Assembly: GCF_900143185.1 (NCBI RefSeq)
Contig: NZ_FSRQ01000001.1
Span: 1,550,001 to 1,614,000 of the forward strand
Direction: 5' to 3'
DNA length: 64,000 bases
DNA from: Chryseobacterium scophthalmum
GTDB lineage: Bacteria > Bacteroidota > Bacteroidia > Flavobacteriales > Weeksellaceae
A program made the translations under genes and the position numbers. The notes under the pieces were generated by a model. That model worked only from the letters and a program-made list of their open reading frames with translations. It was not told the DNA's origin and did no database searches. Position 1 is the stretch's first letter. Every line of letters starts with the position of its first letter. Shown here piece by piece: positions 17,214 through 26,971 of this stretch.

Positions 17214-17663
17214 TTAATCACTACTGTTAAACTGAAAGCTCAATTGCTTTTCGTTCCCGAAGCTGTCCGAAATCCAAACCTCAAAAGATTGTGATACGGC
17301 AGATGTTGAAGTGTAATATAGCCTGAATTGTTCCGTTGGTAACGAGTACAAATCGTTTGGCAGATACGGTGGTTCATCATAATACCGTAGCGTTCCCGTT
17401 CCGTCAAATTGGAAATAGCGTAGATGGTACTGCGTGTTGCTGTAATTCCCTGTTCGCTGTATCGTTATCCTTATTTCTACTGTCTGTCCATTGGCAACAT
17501 CTTTGGGTACCGGCATCACGTTTACCTCAAAAGGAAAATCGTTCTGTATTTCGAGGTCATCATCTTTGCTACAAGATACCAAAGAAACCGAAGCTGTGAG
17601 GATTGCCAAGAGTACATAAATCGGCAGTAATCCTATTCTAAATTTATTAAATATTGCTATCAT
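17214..17663 (-). CDS. traQ: Conjugative transposon protein TraQ (DUF3872)
   Basis: The 149-residue protein has an N-terminal signal ending in a lipobox (TASVSLVSC), then the DUF3872 body with FEVNVMPVPKDVANGQTVEIRI and a C-terminal SFEVWISDSFGNEKQLSFQF. It is the usual last tra gene of CTnDOT-type operons and is probably an outer-membrane-anchored part of the mating apparatus. It follows traO by 11 bp. A TraP-type primase that often neighbours traQ is not present. Confidence 0.88.
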   Translation of the reverse strand: MIAIFNKFRIGLLPIYVLLAILTASVSLVSCSKDDDLEIQNDFPFEVNVMPVPKDVANGQTVEIRITIQRTGNYSNTQYHLRYFQFDGTGTLRYYDEPPYLPNDLYSLPTEQFRLYYTSTSAVSQSFEVWISDSFGNEKQLSFQFNSSD

Positions 17664-17674
17664 CGTTTTACGTT

Positions 17675-18235
17675 TTAAAAGTTAAACCTTAATCCCACAC
17701 CTGCGGAAGGTCGGAACTGTTTCATATCAGTTCCCCAAAGAACTTTTGTACGCCCATGCAGGACTAATACAAAACGGTCGGATAAGTACATTTCAAACGT
17801 GAGCCTTCCGCCAGCTCCATAGATGAAGTTGTCTTCATTCAAAATCTTTGCTCCGTCATACAACATCGCTTCGCCACGGTTAATGGTTTCATACCCCAAT
17901 ACGCCTGTTATCCCAGCATTCAGTGTGATGTTCTTACGGGCATCGCCCAGCAGGAAGAAACTGTAACCACCTTCGGCTGTATAGGTTTCCTGTGGTATGC
18001 GTAGGTCTTTGTAGTCTTGGTATTGGTGGGTGTATTCCAATGCCCAAAGTTGGTAATTGCCGTTTTTGCCGTTCACGGTCATTCCGATATTGATGTAATA
18101 ATCATTACCGATTTTATCATCGGATAGTACACCAACATTTACTTCCAATCCTTTTTGCTTAGGCAACATCCGTTGTGCCTGTGCAACCGTGATGCCTACT
18201 AAAACGAGCATTACGGTATAGATATACTTTTTCAT
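17675..18235 (-). CDS. traO: Conjugative transposon protein TraO
   Basis: The 186-residue protein has a cleavable signal (MKKYIYTVMLVLVGITVAQA), followed by a repeated aromatic beta pattern typical of an outer-membrane barrel (GNYQLWALEYTHQYQD, GGYSFFLLGDARKN, ending GVGLRFNF). TraO is an exported component of the Bacteroidota mating channel. The gene lies 21 bp after traN and 11 bp before traQ within the operon. Confidence 0.88.
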   Translation of the reverse strand: MKKYIYTVMLVLVGITVAQAQRMLPKQKGLEVNVGVLSDDKIGNDYYINIGMTVNGKNGNYQLWALEYTHQYQDYKDLRIPQETYTAEGGYSFFLLGDARKNITLNAGITGVLGYETINRGEAMLYDGAKILNEDNFIYGAGGRLTFEMYLSDRFVLVLHGRTKVLWGTDMKQFRPSAGVGLRFNF

Positions 18236-18256
18236 GCTAATTACTTTAAAGGGTTA

Positions 18257-19150
18257 TTAAAATTTAAGGTGCATATCGTTAATCAAACGAGCCTTGATTA
18301 AATCGGAATTTTCTATTTGGAGCGTTTGATGCCTGCCACCGTTCTTCTCGAAAATCTCAATCAGCAGTACCTTGTCATCGGCAATGGTAAATTGGTCTAA
18401 CAGGAACACGTTTTGTTCGGTTGATTTTCCGTTAATACCGTCCAATGGTTTGTAAGTACGAAGCGGTATCATCGGGCGTTCTTGTACGACGGTACGTTTT
18501 GCCACTTTCTTATCTACCACCTTGAAATTCACAAAATCAATCTGGAAAGGTACATTGGTACGGTTTCTCAATTCCGTATGGAAATAGTATTTACCGTTGT
18601 GGATATAAATGCCTTTCAGGATAAACTGAATACCGAAACTCTTCGCCCCAATATGCTTTACAATGCGTTTGTCTTTCTTGTAAATGGTTTCCAAAAGCAA
18701 GCCTGCCAATGATGGAGAATTATTGCCCAATTCTTCAAAAAGCACATCGTTACCATTGGCTTTATCAACTGCCTTTTGCATCGAGAGCAGATCATAGCTC
18801 ATTGCCTCTGGGTACGAACTGTAATACACATTAAAACTGTAAAAACTTCCATCATTCGTGATAACAGAAAAATTGGTTTCAGCCTGGAAATCCCTTACTG
18901 ATGCTTTTACGCGCAACACGTTTTCAGCATCTTCCGCTTTTCCCGCAATCAGGTATTCGCTACCCAAATCCACGTAGCGGATGGCGGTCGGGAAAATCAG
19001 GTGCGAAGTCTTATCATAGGTAACCTCCATTTTATAAGGTTCTATTTTACCTAATTCGAGTTTAGTTCTTATCGTATCCTGTGCAAAAGACTGTACGGCA
19101 AAGCCGAGTATCAGGGCAAATGCCCAAAAGGTTTTTAAATGATTTTTCAT
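18257..19150 (-). CDS. traN: Conjugative transposon protein TraN (DUF4138)
   Basis: The 297-residue protein has a signal peptide (MKNHLKTFWAFALILGFAVQSFA). The mature N-terminus carries KLELGKIEPYKMEVTYDKTSHLIFPT, typical of the VirB9/TraN-like DUF4138 family, and a C-terminal beta domain follows. It should form part of the outer core complex with TraM (VirB10-like) and TraO. It lies between traM and traO with short spacers. Confidence 0.9.
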   Translation of the reverse strand: MKNHLKTFWAFALILGFAVQSFAQDTIRTKLELGKIEPYKMEVTYDKTSHLIFPTAIRYVDLGSEYLIAGKAEDAENVLRVKASVRDFQAETNFSVITNDGSFYSFNVYYSSYPEAMSYDLLSMQKAVDKANGNDVLFEELGNNSPSLAGLLLETIYKKDKRIVKHIGAKSFGIQFILKGIYIHNGKYYFHTELRNRTNVPFQIDFVNFKVVDKKVAKRTVVQERPMIPLRTYKPLDGINGKSTEQNVFLLDQFTIADDKVLLIEIFEKNGGRHQTLQIENSDLIKARLINDMHLKF

Positions 19151-19174
19151 TGTTCTATTTATTTGAATTCAACA

Positions 19175-20509
19175 TTATTTTTTAGCTAAGAGAAATACCT
19201 GATGCCCTGCTTTCAGGGTAACTTTCGGTGTTCTTACTTTTTTAGCGAAATAGCCAGAAATGCCCTGTACAACGCCACGGCTTAAATCAGCAGCAACCTG
19301 TTGTCCGGCACTCTGCGTGAGCATCAGACTTGTTCCCGATTGCTGGCTCATATTGCCTGCCATTTCCGTAAGGGCATTCATTTCGGGTGAATATGGCACG
19401 TACAAGCCTTGTTGTCCGTCCAGATCGTAAATGGTTATATCTACAGGAATGATATTGCCCTCCAATTCTATGGAAGTAATTTTTAGCTGTAAGCGTCCGT
19501 TCTGAAATTTAGCATTAGCGGTTACAATCGTTCCCTTGGGAATGGTACGCTGAGGCGTCTGGGCAGGCTCTAACAATCGCAAGCGTACGCCAGTTTCTCC
19601 TATAACCGTCTGCGTTTCGTGAACACAGGCTTTGATACTGTTTTTCGGTTGTACAACTTGTTCAATGGAACCGGCTGTGTAAAAGCCACGGTTTTTTGTT
19701 TGGCTCCAATCGGCTAAAAATGCACTGTCGGTAGGCTCACGGTACAAGGCAGATACAGTGTTTTTCCTCGCAGCTGTAAACGCTACAAAATGCTCTTTTT
19801 GGTTGGAAGCCGACATAGCCGTACCTGCCTCCTTAGCAGGTGTAGCTTCTGTTGAAGCTGTACCCGTTGGCAGATACTTTGCCGCCATCTGGTAGGATTT
19901 CTCCATTAGGGTAAGCTGGTCATCAACGGTTGTAGATTTAGGTACATCTTTATCCGCTAACTGTTCTTTTAATTCGTTCAGTTGCTTGCGGAGTTCCGTT
20001 GTTTCCGAATTATCGTCCTGATAAAATGAACCCAATGTACTTTGTGCATTGCGGTAACTGTTTAATGCCTGATTACCGTTTCTCCCTGAATTTCTGCCAG
20101 TGCCATAATTGTTACTTTCGTCATCTTCGGGTATCTCATCTGTTGAACCCTCTTTGTCGTCTGTATTCCAATAATCCGAAAGTGTTGTCAGGGCATTGCG
20201 TTTTTCCTGGTCCTTGCGTTCCAGCATTTCCTGCTCATACGCTTTGCCCTTGTCTTCAGGCATTCCCGCTCCGGTAGCCTGTGGAACGGCATCGTTCAGC
20301 CCGATATTTTCGATTTCCTTTTTGTCGGGAGACGGTTTAAATATCAAGTACATACAGCCTAAGAATACAACGCCCATCAATGCGAATATGAGCGGTTTTT
20401 TGAGCTTTTCGACTTTATTCTGTGTGCTTTCCTGGAGCACATCAGCGGTTTCTTTCGGGCTACCTTCCGTTACCCGAACAACCGATTTTTTGTTCTCATT
20501 TTCTTTCAT
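19175..20509 (-). CDS. traM: Conjugative transposon protein TraM (VirB10-like)
   Basis: The 444-residue protein has a short cytoplasmic N-terminus, one transmembrane segment (LIFALMGVVFLGCMYLIF, about residues 40-57), a long acidic and Asn-rich periplasmic linker with coiled coil (TTELRKQLNELKEQL) and a C-terminal VirB10-type beta domain (RTIPKGTIVTANAKFQNGRL; TLKAGHQVFLLAKK). It would bridge both membranes in the type IV secretion channel. Its start overlaps the end of traL by 14 nt, indicating coupling. Confidence 0.92.
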   Translation of the reverse strand: MKENENKKSVVRVTEGSPKETADVLQESTQNKVEKLKKPLIFALMGVVFLGCMYLIFKPSPDKKEIENIGLNDAVPQATGAGMPEDKGKAYEQEMLERKDQEKRNALTTLSDYWNTDDKEGSTDEIPEDDESNNYGTGRNSGRNGNQALNSYRNAQSTLGSFYQDDNSETTELRKQLNELKEQLADKDVPKSTTVDDQLTLMEKSYQMAAKYLPTGTASTEATPAKEAGTAMSASNQKEHFVAFTAARKNTVSALYREPTDSAFLADWSQTKNRGFYTAGSIEQVVQPKNSIKACVHETQTVIGETGVRLRLLEPAQTPQRTIPKGTIVTANAKFQNGRLQLKITSIELEGNIIPVDITIYDLDGQQGLYVPYSPEMNALTEMAGNMSQQSGTSLMLTQSAGQQVAADLSRGVVQGISGYFAKKVRTPKVTLKAGHQVFLLAKK

Positions 20510-20783
20510 AAATCTGATTTTTTAGAATTGTTGATATTGTGTCCTGCAACCTTGCAGGACTTTCACTCTTTTTGAGGACAGGGTTTTCGATATGCTCGAT
20601 GACCATATCGTTACCCGACTTTGCCGTATCATACCACACTTTGCAAATGACCCCTGCGGTGAGCAGCAGATAACCCAAAAAGAAATACAGCGTATATTGG
20701 TGTTGCTTACGTAAAGGCAATCCACGCCAGCGTTCATCCAGTTTGTCAAAGTACCTGTCCATATTTGCTCTTAATTTTTTCAT
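20496..20783 (-). CDS. traL: Conjugative transposon protein TraL-like (DUF3989)
   Basis: From ATG 20783 the protein has 95 residues: a charged N-terminus (MKKLRANMDRYFDKLDERWRG), one membrane segment (YTLYFFLGYLLLTAGVICKVW) and a short periplasmic tail. This small bitopic layout between traK and traM is that of TraL/DUF3989. An upstream in-frame start at 20867 would extend it into the neighbouring small gene and is unlikely. Confidence 0.82.
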   Translation of the reverse strand: MKKLRANMDRYFDKLDERWRGLPLRKQHQYTLYFFLGYLLLTAGVICKVWYDTAKSGNDMVIEHIENPVLKKSESPARLQDTISTILKNQIYERK

Positions 20784-20802
20784 AGCCTTACTATTTGTGT
20801 TG

Positions 20803-21228
20803 TTACAGCTTGAAACGTTTAGGGCTTTTCCCTGCATTTTGCTTCTGCTCTTCATTGACCATTGCAACTGCCTCCAACGCTTTGGGTGCAGATATTATGG
20901 ACAGACCCGTCAGCTCCGATTTTTTGAGCAATTGCCCGAAGCCGTCTTTTCTGGCCACCTCCATTTTATCGAGAGAGAATTTGCCGTTCAGGTATTTTAC
21001 CCACATGGTTCATTCAACACGTGGTTTGTCTTCTCCGACCATTGTAGATACCCCGTCAGCAACAAGTCCTGTTTAGGCAAACTGTCTGCACCTTTTTGAC
21101 AGTTTTCGAGATAGTCGCTGATGCTGTCCTTTAGCTTTCCGGCATACGCACCTGCGTATGGAAGTAGCCGTTATACCTTTTTCTGTAAGGATTTTTGCGA
21201 ACGTGTTTAAATCTGATAATGCTTCCAT
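20803..21228 (-). pseudogene. Small tra-region gene broken by two compensating frameshifts
   Basis: The frame from ATG 21228 (MEALSDLNTFAKILTEKG) loses sense near 21155. Coding then continues in another frame (GKLKDSISDYLENCQKGADS ... LLLTGYLQWSEKTNHVLNE, stop at 20997) and resumes in the first frame at 21006 (MWVKYLNGKFSLDKMEVARK ... ending GKSPKRFKL). The pieces join into one plausible protein of about 140 residues if one base is removed near 21155 and one A is added near 21009. It might be a DUF3876-type protein, but I hold this weakly. It lies between traK and traL. Either the gene is decayed or the sequence contains indel errors. Confidence 0.6.
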
Positions 21229-21238
21229 AAGATTGTTT

Positions 21239-21862
21239 TTAGCGTTCGATAACTTCGATATCCTTATTTTCCAACACCGCAAATTTTTCGATGTTAAATC
21301 CTTGCGGATTGTTGTCAGAGCGAACGGAGTTTACGAGATAGCAGGAAGTGATCAGGTTACGCCTGGTCACATTGCTCGAACGGATGATGAATTGTTTTGC
21401 ATAGGTTCGCACCGCATAAGGATAAGTGTCGAAGTTGCACACAACACTGTCCACCTCTACACGTTGCTGTACGTTCCCTGAAATGATACGGCTGTAATAA
21501 CCCTTTTCCGATAAGTCTTTGTAATAATCAAAGGCACTTTTATCGGCAAGATTGAATGCCCTGCTCATATTGCTTTCGATAGCGTTCTTGTCGGGTGCAA
21601 GGGTAAAGAACAGTTCATGAAAACGTCTGACGTGTTCCCTTGCTTCCACGGGACGGTTGATACTTGCATCCTGCGATAAGGCAAGCATCAGGGATTTGCC
21701 GTTGTCCAATACATAGACTTTCTGACGTTGTTCTTCTGCAAAGCGGTAGGATTGCCATACGGCATATCCTACGACGCCAATGCAGAGAACGGCAAACACA
21801 ATGGCATACAAACGGAGCTGCCTAAAGCTGTTTTCTATATTTCTTAGCGTTTTAAATTCCAT
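21239..21862 (-). CDS. traK: Conjugative transposon protein TraK (VirB8-like)
   Basis: The 207-residue protein begins MEFKTLRNIENSFRQLRLYA, has one transmembrane helix (IVFAVLCIGVVGYAVWQSY) and a periplasmic domain with FHELFFTLAPDKNAIESNM and EVDSVVCNFDTYPYAVRTYAK. This is the VirB8/TraK arrangement, an inner-membrane scaffold of the secretion channel. It follows traJ by 20 bp in the operon. Confidence 0.92.
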   Translation of the reverse strand: MEFKTLRNIENSFRQLRLYAIVFAVLCIGVVGYAVWQSYRFAEEQRQKVYVLDNGKSLMLALSQDASINRPVEAREHVRRFHELFFTLAPDKNAIESNMSRAFNLADKSAFDYYKDLSEKGYYSRIISGNVQQRVEVDSVVCNFDTYPYAVRTYAKQFIIRSSNVTRRNLITSCYLVNSVRSDNNPQGFNIEKFAVLENKDIEVIER

Positions 21863-21882
21863 TTTTCTAAATGATTAATTGT

Positions 21883-22877
21883 TTATTTATTCATTAGCTT
21901 GCCACCGATGTTTCCAACTGTTGAGCCAGCTCCGGCTCCTGCAATGTTTCCGGTTTTCATTGCCGCTTGGTTCACATTTCGGGTAAAGTTTCCTACACCA
22001 CCTGCCTGTATTACCCAACCTGCTACCGTTGGAATTGTGAAGTAGCCCACAATACCTATTATCATAAAAATGATGTATACAGTATTGCCCGTATCAGGTA
22101 TGTAGGTGGGGTCAGCAAGCATTGCTATATCTTTTCTATAATGAGGGATTGTATTTTGGCAAGCATAGAACTGAACAGGTCAGCTATAGGAAGCCACAGG
22201 TAAACGCTGACGTATCGGGTCAGCCATTGCGTGAGCGTGGACTGAAAACCATCCCAAACGCTTATGGCAAAAGCTATTGGCCCAAGTATGGACAGTACTA
22301 TTAGAAAAAATGTCCGTATAGTATCAATAACTAAAGCTGATGCCTGAAAAAGTACCTCCAACAGATTACGAAACCAGTTCTTTACAGACTGTTCCATACT
22401 GTACATACCACGCTCCATATACATACCCGACATGGTTACCAAATCAGATGGCGACCAACCCAATTCTTCGAGTTTTTTGTCAAACTCCTCATCGCTTACG
22501 AGGTAAGCAGTTTCAGGATTTCGCAACATCGCTTCTCTTTCCAGCAAATCTTTTTTTGCCTGCAAATCATTAAGGTCAAGCACCTGGTCTTCGAGAATGG
22601 CGTGAGTGCCCTGTACTACAGGACTTAATACGGCATTGATTGTTCCCAATACGATAGTTGGGAAAAACATAATACAAAGTCCCAAGGCAAACGGACGAAG
22701 CAAAGGGTACATATCAATAGGCTCCGCTCTGCTCAATGCCTGCCATACTTTTATGGCAACATAAAACAAAGCCCCCAAGCCTGCTACGCCTTTAGCCACT
22801 GCCGCCATATCAGCGGACAGAGGCATCATCTCATCATATAATGAGCGTAGGACTTCATGAAGATTATTAAATTCCAT
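21883..22877 (-). pseudogene. traJ: Conjugative transposon protein TraJ (VirB6-like), frameshifted
   Basis: The first frame (22877 to 22125) gives 250 residues with several membrane segments (FALGLCIMFFPTIVLGTINA, FFLIVLSILGPIAFAISVWDG) and stops right after IQSLIIEKI. The rest (GNTVYIIFMIIGIVGYFTIP ... GGKLMNK, to 21883) follows in another frame. Adding one A to the run at 22132-22135 restores IIEKDIAMLADPTYIP and a normal TraJ of about 331 residues. TraJ is the multispanning inner-membrane channel protein, so the break would be expected to stop transfer if it is real. The alternative is a homopolymer sequencing error. Confidence 0.85.
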
Positions 22878-22879
22878 AA

Positions 22880-23512
22880 CTACCAGTATTTTTGATTTGG
22901 AGTTCCGTAGAGGTCAAGCACTCTTTTGGTATTGTTTTGTTTTTTTGCTCTTAAAAAACTTACAGAAATGTTCTTATTAGTGTAATAGCGTACAAGACTG
23001 TGGTATTCCTTTACCTCTTTGTACACACGGTCAATAATATCCATACGCTCTTTGTCATTCAGCGAAAGGCTTGATGAGGTCACAATCTGTTTGAGTTCTT
23101 TCAGCAGTTCGGTACTTTCGTTCAGCAATGCCGAATATCCGTTGGCAATAGCTGCCAATTCCTGTGCGGAAAAATTTGGGTCGTTCATCATCTTACCGAA
23201 ATTCTGTACATACATTTCAGACACGTCACCAACAAGCAGTACTGTTTGCTGCACCTTACGGGCATCCTTTACGAGATTATTTACAGCTTGTAGCTTATCG
23301 TAATATTCTTTTCCCTGCTTATAGACCTTTTCCACCTCCTTAAAATTTTTAATAACATTGGATACTGTGGATGAGGTCTGTACGATTTCATTCGCACTGT
23401 TGAGAATACCAGATGCCAGATTTGTGGGATCGGTAACCACAAATTGGGCTTTTGCGGACGGTGCTACGGCAAGCATTAGTGCCATACACACCATAAAAAG
23501 GACTTTTTTCAT
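22880..23512 (-). CDS. traI: Conjugal transfer protein TraI (DUF4141, VirB5-like)
   Basis: The 210-residue secreted protein has a signal peptide ending AVAPSAKA, followed by QFVVTDPTNLASGILNSANEI, the hallmark of the DUF4141/P-type family. The rest is alpha-helical with coiled-coil character (KNFKEVEKVYKQGKEYYDKL; LSLNDKERMDIIDRVYKEVK). VirB5-like proteins sit at pilus tips and contact recipients. It lies between traG and traJ, 2 bp before the traJ start. Confidence 0.9.
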   Translation of the reverse strand: MKKVLFMVCMALMLAVAPSAKAQFVVTDPTNLASGILNSANEIVQTSSTVSNVIKNFKEVEKVYKQGKEYYDKLQAVNNLVKDARKVQQTVLLVGDVSEMYVQNFGKMMNDPNFSAQELAAIANGYSALLNESTELLKELKQIVTSSSLSLNDKERMDIIDRVYKEVKEYHSLVRYYTNKNISVSFLRAKKQNNTKRVLDLYGTPNQKYW

Positions 23513-23539
23513 TTTTCTTGAATTTTAAATTGTTAATGA

Positions 23540-26044
23540 CTATTGATTTGTTTTATCACGCCTTTCCATAGCGATATGCTTGATGGCGAGTTCTACGTTA
23601 CCGTCGAGTTCGGAAGCAAGCTGCATCACTTCCATCTTTTCGGTTTCTTCTGTGGTGTATGCGAGATATTCCTCCAGACTAACTTCGGTGGCATAGACTG
23701 CCGAGTGTGTACCACCCAAACCAATCCAAACTTCCTTGTAAAGCCGTGAGGGATCGTTATTCATATTGATGGAAAGTACCTGTCCTTTCTCTTTGTCGGT
23801 TAGTCCCAACATCGCCTGTATATCATCGAACTTGTTCATATACTTGCGTTGGTCTAAGAGGATTTTGCAATCGCTATTGTTGATGATACTTTCTTTCACA
23901 ATGGGCGATTGGATGATGTCGTCAACCTCTTGTGTTACCACAATGGCTTCCCCGAAAAACTTACGCACAGTCTTGAATAAATACTTGATGTATTCCGCCA
24001 TACCTTCCTTCGCAATGGCTTTCCAAGCCTCTTCAATTAGTATGAGTTTTCGGATACCTTTTAGTCTCCGCATCTTGTTGATAAACACCTCCATAATGAT
24101 GATCGTGACTATGGGAAAAAGAATTTTGTGGTCTTTTATGGCATCGATTTCAAACACAATGAAGCGTTTGGAAAGAAGGTCTAACTGCTTGTTGGAGTTG
24201 AGCAGATAATCATACTCACCACCTTTGTAATAGGGTTCGAGTACGTTAAGGAAATTGGCAATATCAAAGTCTTTTTCCCTGACCTGTTTTTCTTCGAGTA
24301 CCTTGCGGTAATCTCCCTGCACATACTCATAAAAACCGTTGAAAGATGGGTAAACATCATCTGATTTTATCCGTTCAATATATCCTGAAACAGCATTTGA
24401 AAGGGCAACCTCTTCAGAGCGGGTTGGCGGTTCATCATCACGTTTCCAAAGTGTCAGTATCAAAGTCTTGACACTTTCCCGTTTTTCAATGTCGAACACG
24501 CCATCATCGGTATAGAAAGGGTTAAAAGCAATCGGGTTGTCTTCGGTATATGTGAAGTAAACACCGTCTTCGCCTTTGGTTTTTCCTTTAATGAGTTCGC
24601 ATAGTCCCTGATACGAATTACCTGTATCAACGAGCAGGACATGTGCGCTTTGCTCATAGTACTGCCTTACCATATGATTGGTGAAGAACGATTTGCCCGA
24701 ACCCGACGGACCAAGTATAAACTTGTTCCGGTTCGTGATGATACCACGTTTCATCGGTAGATCGGAAATATCCAGATGAATTGGTTTTCCTGTAAGCCTG
24801 TCAGCCATCTTGATACCGAACGGCGAAGGCGAATTGTGGTAATTGGTTTCTTCGGTAAAGAAGCACAAGCCAGGCTCAATGAAGGTGTAAAAACTTTCCT
24901 CACTCGGAAAATCGCCCGCATTGCCAGGCATTCCTGCCCAATACAAAGTAGCCACATCCGTGGTGTTATGGCGAGGCTTGCATTCCATTAATGCCAAGGC
25001 ACTACCGCAATCATTCTTTAACTGTTTCAGTTCCGCAGGATCTTCAGACCAGGCCATGATGTTGAAGTGTGCACGAATTGAGGACAGCCCGAAGCTATGG
25101 GCTTCGTTCAGGTACTTTTCTATCCACTCTTTGTTGATCTGGTTGGCACGACTATATCGAGCTAGCGAGTGCATATTTCTTGCTGATTTTTCAAACTTCT
25201 GGAGATTGGCTTCGCTATTATCCAAAAACAAGTATTGGTTGTAAATGTGGTTACAGCTCAGCAATAACCCAACAGGTGCAGCAAAAGACAAACGGCAGTC
25301 GCTACGGTCGGTAGACAGTTTTTCAAAACGGGTATCTGCCGACACCGTTCCTGGCAAGTCGTCTGTATCAGACAAGGTGTGCAAAGACAATCTTTTATTC
25401 CCGATACGTACTTCTTCCGCTCCGAGTGCGATATCCTGCATCGGTGTTCCGGCATCTCTCGATAGCGTAAGGTACTGTTCCAACAATCCCTGTTTTTCGT
25501 CCGTACCGATAATGTCTTCCTCAGTCAGACGTCGCAGGCTTACAAAACCGCTATCATTAACGATACGCTCAAACTGAGCCACGGCCTCCATAAAGCGGTG
25601 TATCGCTTCCTTATCCCTTATTTCTTTGGGGATAAGCGAACCTTTGCAGAGTGAGCTAAAGTTGCTCTGCATACGCATACGCTCTTTAGTCGTCTTGGTG
25701 AGGAACAGGTAACAGTAGTGATTTAGAAATGGACGTTCGTTGAAATGGCGTTGATACGATTTAGCCAAAAAACTCTGGTCGTCCTTAGTCAAATCGGGAG
25801 CATAGCTTTCCTTGATATACCAATCTTGTTTGTGGATTACCGTAAAATCTGGCAACGTCTTGATAGCCTTGTGCCAAGCAGAATGTATCGCTTCATATTC
25901 CGCTGAGGCTACTGTGAACAGTTCCGGCAAACGCACTTCAAAACAGGCGGTAATGTCTGCATCTTTGGAAAGGATGCAGTTGTTTTCTACTGCCAATAAA
26001 GGAAACTTGCTTTCCAGTGTGGTGGTCTTCGATACATTTCTCAT
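23540..26044 (-). CDS. traG: TraG family conjugative transposon ATPase (VirB4-like)
   Basis: The 834-residue protein has the VirB4-type N-terminal domain, Walker A FILGPSGSGKSFFTNH (about residue 440), Walker B RKLILIEEAWKAI (about residue 670) and TVRKFFGEAIVVTQEVDDI downstream. It is the main ATPase that powers channel assembly and transfer at the inner membrane. Its start overlaps the end of traF by 4 nt. Confidence 0.95.
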   Translation of the reverse strand: MRNVSKTTTLESKFPLLAVENNCILSKDADITACFEVRLPELFTVASAEYEAIHSAWHKAIKTLPDFTVIHKQDWYIKESYAPDLTKDDQSFLAKSYQRHFNERPFLNHYCYLFLTKTTKERMRMQSNFSSLCKGSLIPKEIRDKEAIHRFMEAVAQFERIVNDSGFVSLRRLTEEDIIGTDEKQGLLEQYLTLSRDAGTPMQDIALGAEEVRIGNKRLSLHTLSDTDDLPGTVSADTRFEKLSTDRSDCRLSFAAPVGLLLSCNHIYNQYLFLDNSEANLQKFEKSARNMHSLARYSRANQINKEWIEKYLNEAHSFGLSSIRAHFNIMAWSEDPAELKQLKNDCGSALALMECKPRHNTTDVATLYWAGMPGNAGDFPSEESFYTFIEPGLCFFTEETNYHNSPSPFGIKMADRLTGKPIHLDISDLPMKRGIITNRNKFILGPSGSGKSFFTNHMVRQYYEQSAHVLLVDTGNSYQGLCELIKGKTKGEDGVYFTYTEDNPIAFNPFYTDDGVFDIEKRESVKTLILTLWKRDDEPPTRSEEVALSNAVSGYIERIKSDDVYPSFNGFYEYVQGDYRKVLEEKQVREKDFDIANFLNVLEPYYKGGEYDYLLNSNKQLDLLSKRFIVFEIDAIKDHKILFPIVTIIIMEVFINKMRRLKGIRKLILIEEAWKAIAKEGMAEYIKYLFKTVRKFFGEAIVVTQEVDDIIQSPIVKESIINNSDCKILLDQRKYMNKFDDIQAMLGLTDKEKGQVLSINMNNDPSRLYKEVWIGLGGTHSAVYATEVSLEEYLAYTTEETEKMEVMQLASELDGNVELAIKHIAMERRDKTNQ

Positions 26045-26370
26045 ACGGCATTCTGTTTAGGAGTGAATTTTAAATAGCGGTGTACAGGCTTGCGGCAGAT
26101 GATATAGCGGGGATGCCTTTTATTGGCTGCTATTTTCATCAATCCGTGTTCGCCGTATTTCCTGTTCAGTGAAAAGGTCTGCCATACGATAAGTGAAGCA
26201 CCGCCTGCTCCGAGGAACAGGCAGATGTAAGAGTTTACACCTGCCATATACAGTATCATCACCAGGATAAGCGTACCGAGAAGTCCGCCAGCGAAGATGA
26301 ACAGGTATTGCGCCTTCAACCCTTTAAATTCCACCGTTCTTCCAATGCCTTTGTTGATATTGTAATTCAT
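26041..26370 (-). CDS. traF: Conjugal transfer protein TraF (DUF4133, VirB3-like)
   Basis: From ATG 26370 the 109-residue protein begins MNYNINKGIGRTVEFKGLKA, the conserved start of DUF4133. It has two adjacent membrane segments (YLFIFAGGLLGTLILVMILY and YICLFLGAGGASLIVWQTF) and a basic C-terminus. The longer frame from 26445 runs back through traE and is rejected. It is a VirB3-like partner of the VirB4 ATPase TraG, with which it overlaps. Confidence 0.9.
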   Translation of the reverse strand: MNYNINKGIGRTVEFKGLKAQYLFIFAGGLLGTLILVMILYMAGVNSYICLFLGAGGASLIVWQTFSLNRKYGEHGLMKIAANKRHPRYIICRKPVHRYLKFTPKQNAV

Positions 26371-26381
26371 AAGGCAGAGGA

Positions 26382-26687
26382 TTAAAGGAAGAATGAACGC
26401 AGGATAGTAGCTGCAACGATTAAGAAAATACACGCACCAAACCACGAAGCCGCAGTTTTGCTCGTATCGGGATCTCCACTACTGAATTTGTTGTACACTT
26501 TCACACCTCCGATTAGTCCTACGACTGCACCAATGGCGTAGATGAGCTGTGTGGCGGGATCGAAATAGCTTGTTACCATTTGGGTAGCTTCGTTGATACC
26601 TGCTGTACCATTTCCTTGTGCGAATGCACCATAACCTGAGAGCATTGCCACGGCTGCCAGCAAAACTTTTTTTCTCTGTTTTTTCAT
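26382..26687 (-). CDS. traE: Conjugal transfer protein TraE (DUF4134, VirB2/pilin-like)
   Basis: The 101-residue protein has a signal peptide (LAAVAMLSGYGAFAQ) and two hydrophobic helices (LIYAIGAVVGLIGGVKVY and SWFGACIFLIVAATILRSFF), the layout of TraE/DUF4134. It is the first gene of the minus-strand secretion operon. Upstream are motif site 2 and the 27-38 kb cargo, so this operon must start from a promoter in the 284-bp gap rather than from traA-D. Confidence 0.92.
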   Translation of the reverse strand: MKKQRKKVLLAAVAMLSGYGAFAQGNGTAGINEATQMVTSYFDPATQLIYAIGAVVGLIGGVKVYNKFSSGDPDTSKTAASWFGACIFLIVAATILRSFFL

Positions 26688-26775
26688 AATTGAAACACAT
26701 TAATTTGTTACCGTTTGCCCGCACTTTGCGAGCTTTCGGGACAAAGGTGTTTCAGAAATTAAGGCGTGATAACAA

Positions 26776-26814
26776 AGTGGCAGTCAGAGGAATTGTTTGG
26801 CGGTGAGTGGCACT
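26776..26814 (+). promoter_or_regulatory. Shared motif site 2, upstream of traE
   Basis: AGTGGCAGTCAGAGG followed by TTTGGCGGTGAGTGGCAC, two half-motifs spaced by two helical turns, 89-127 bp before the traE start. It is similar to sites 1, 3, 4 and 5. Confidence 0.55.
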
Positions 26815-26914
26815 GAACTAATATTATTATTCTTGAAAGCCTAGCAACAATAAACAATTATATGGGATTTATGGAAGGATGTGAAATAATTGAATATCAG
26901 CTTCTTATTCTGTT

Positions 26915-26944
26915 TTGATATAAAAAATATTTACTTTAAATTTG
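26915..26944 (+). promoter_or_regulatory. Promoter of the defence-like operon
   Basis: TAAATTTG at 26937-26944 matches TAnnTTTG, with TTG at 26915-26917 19 bp upstream. The HTH gene starts 28 bp downstream. Confidence 0.65.
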
Positions 26945-26971
26945 CATATAATGCGGACTAATTAGCATCAA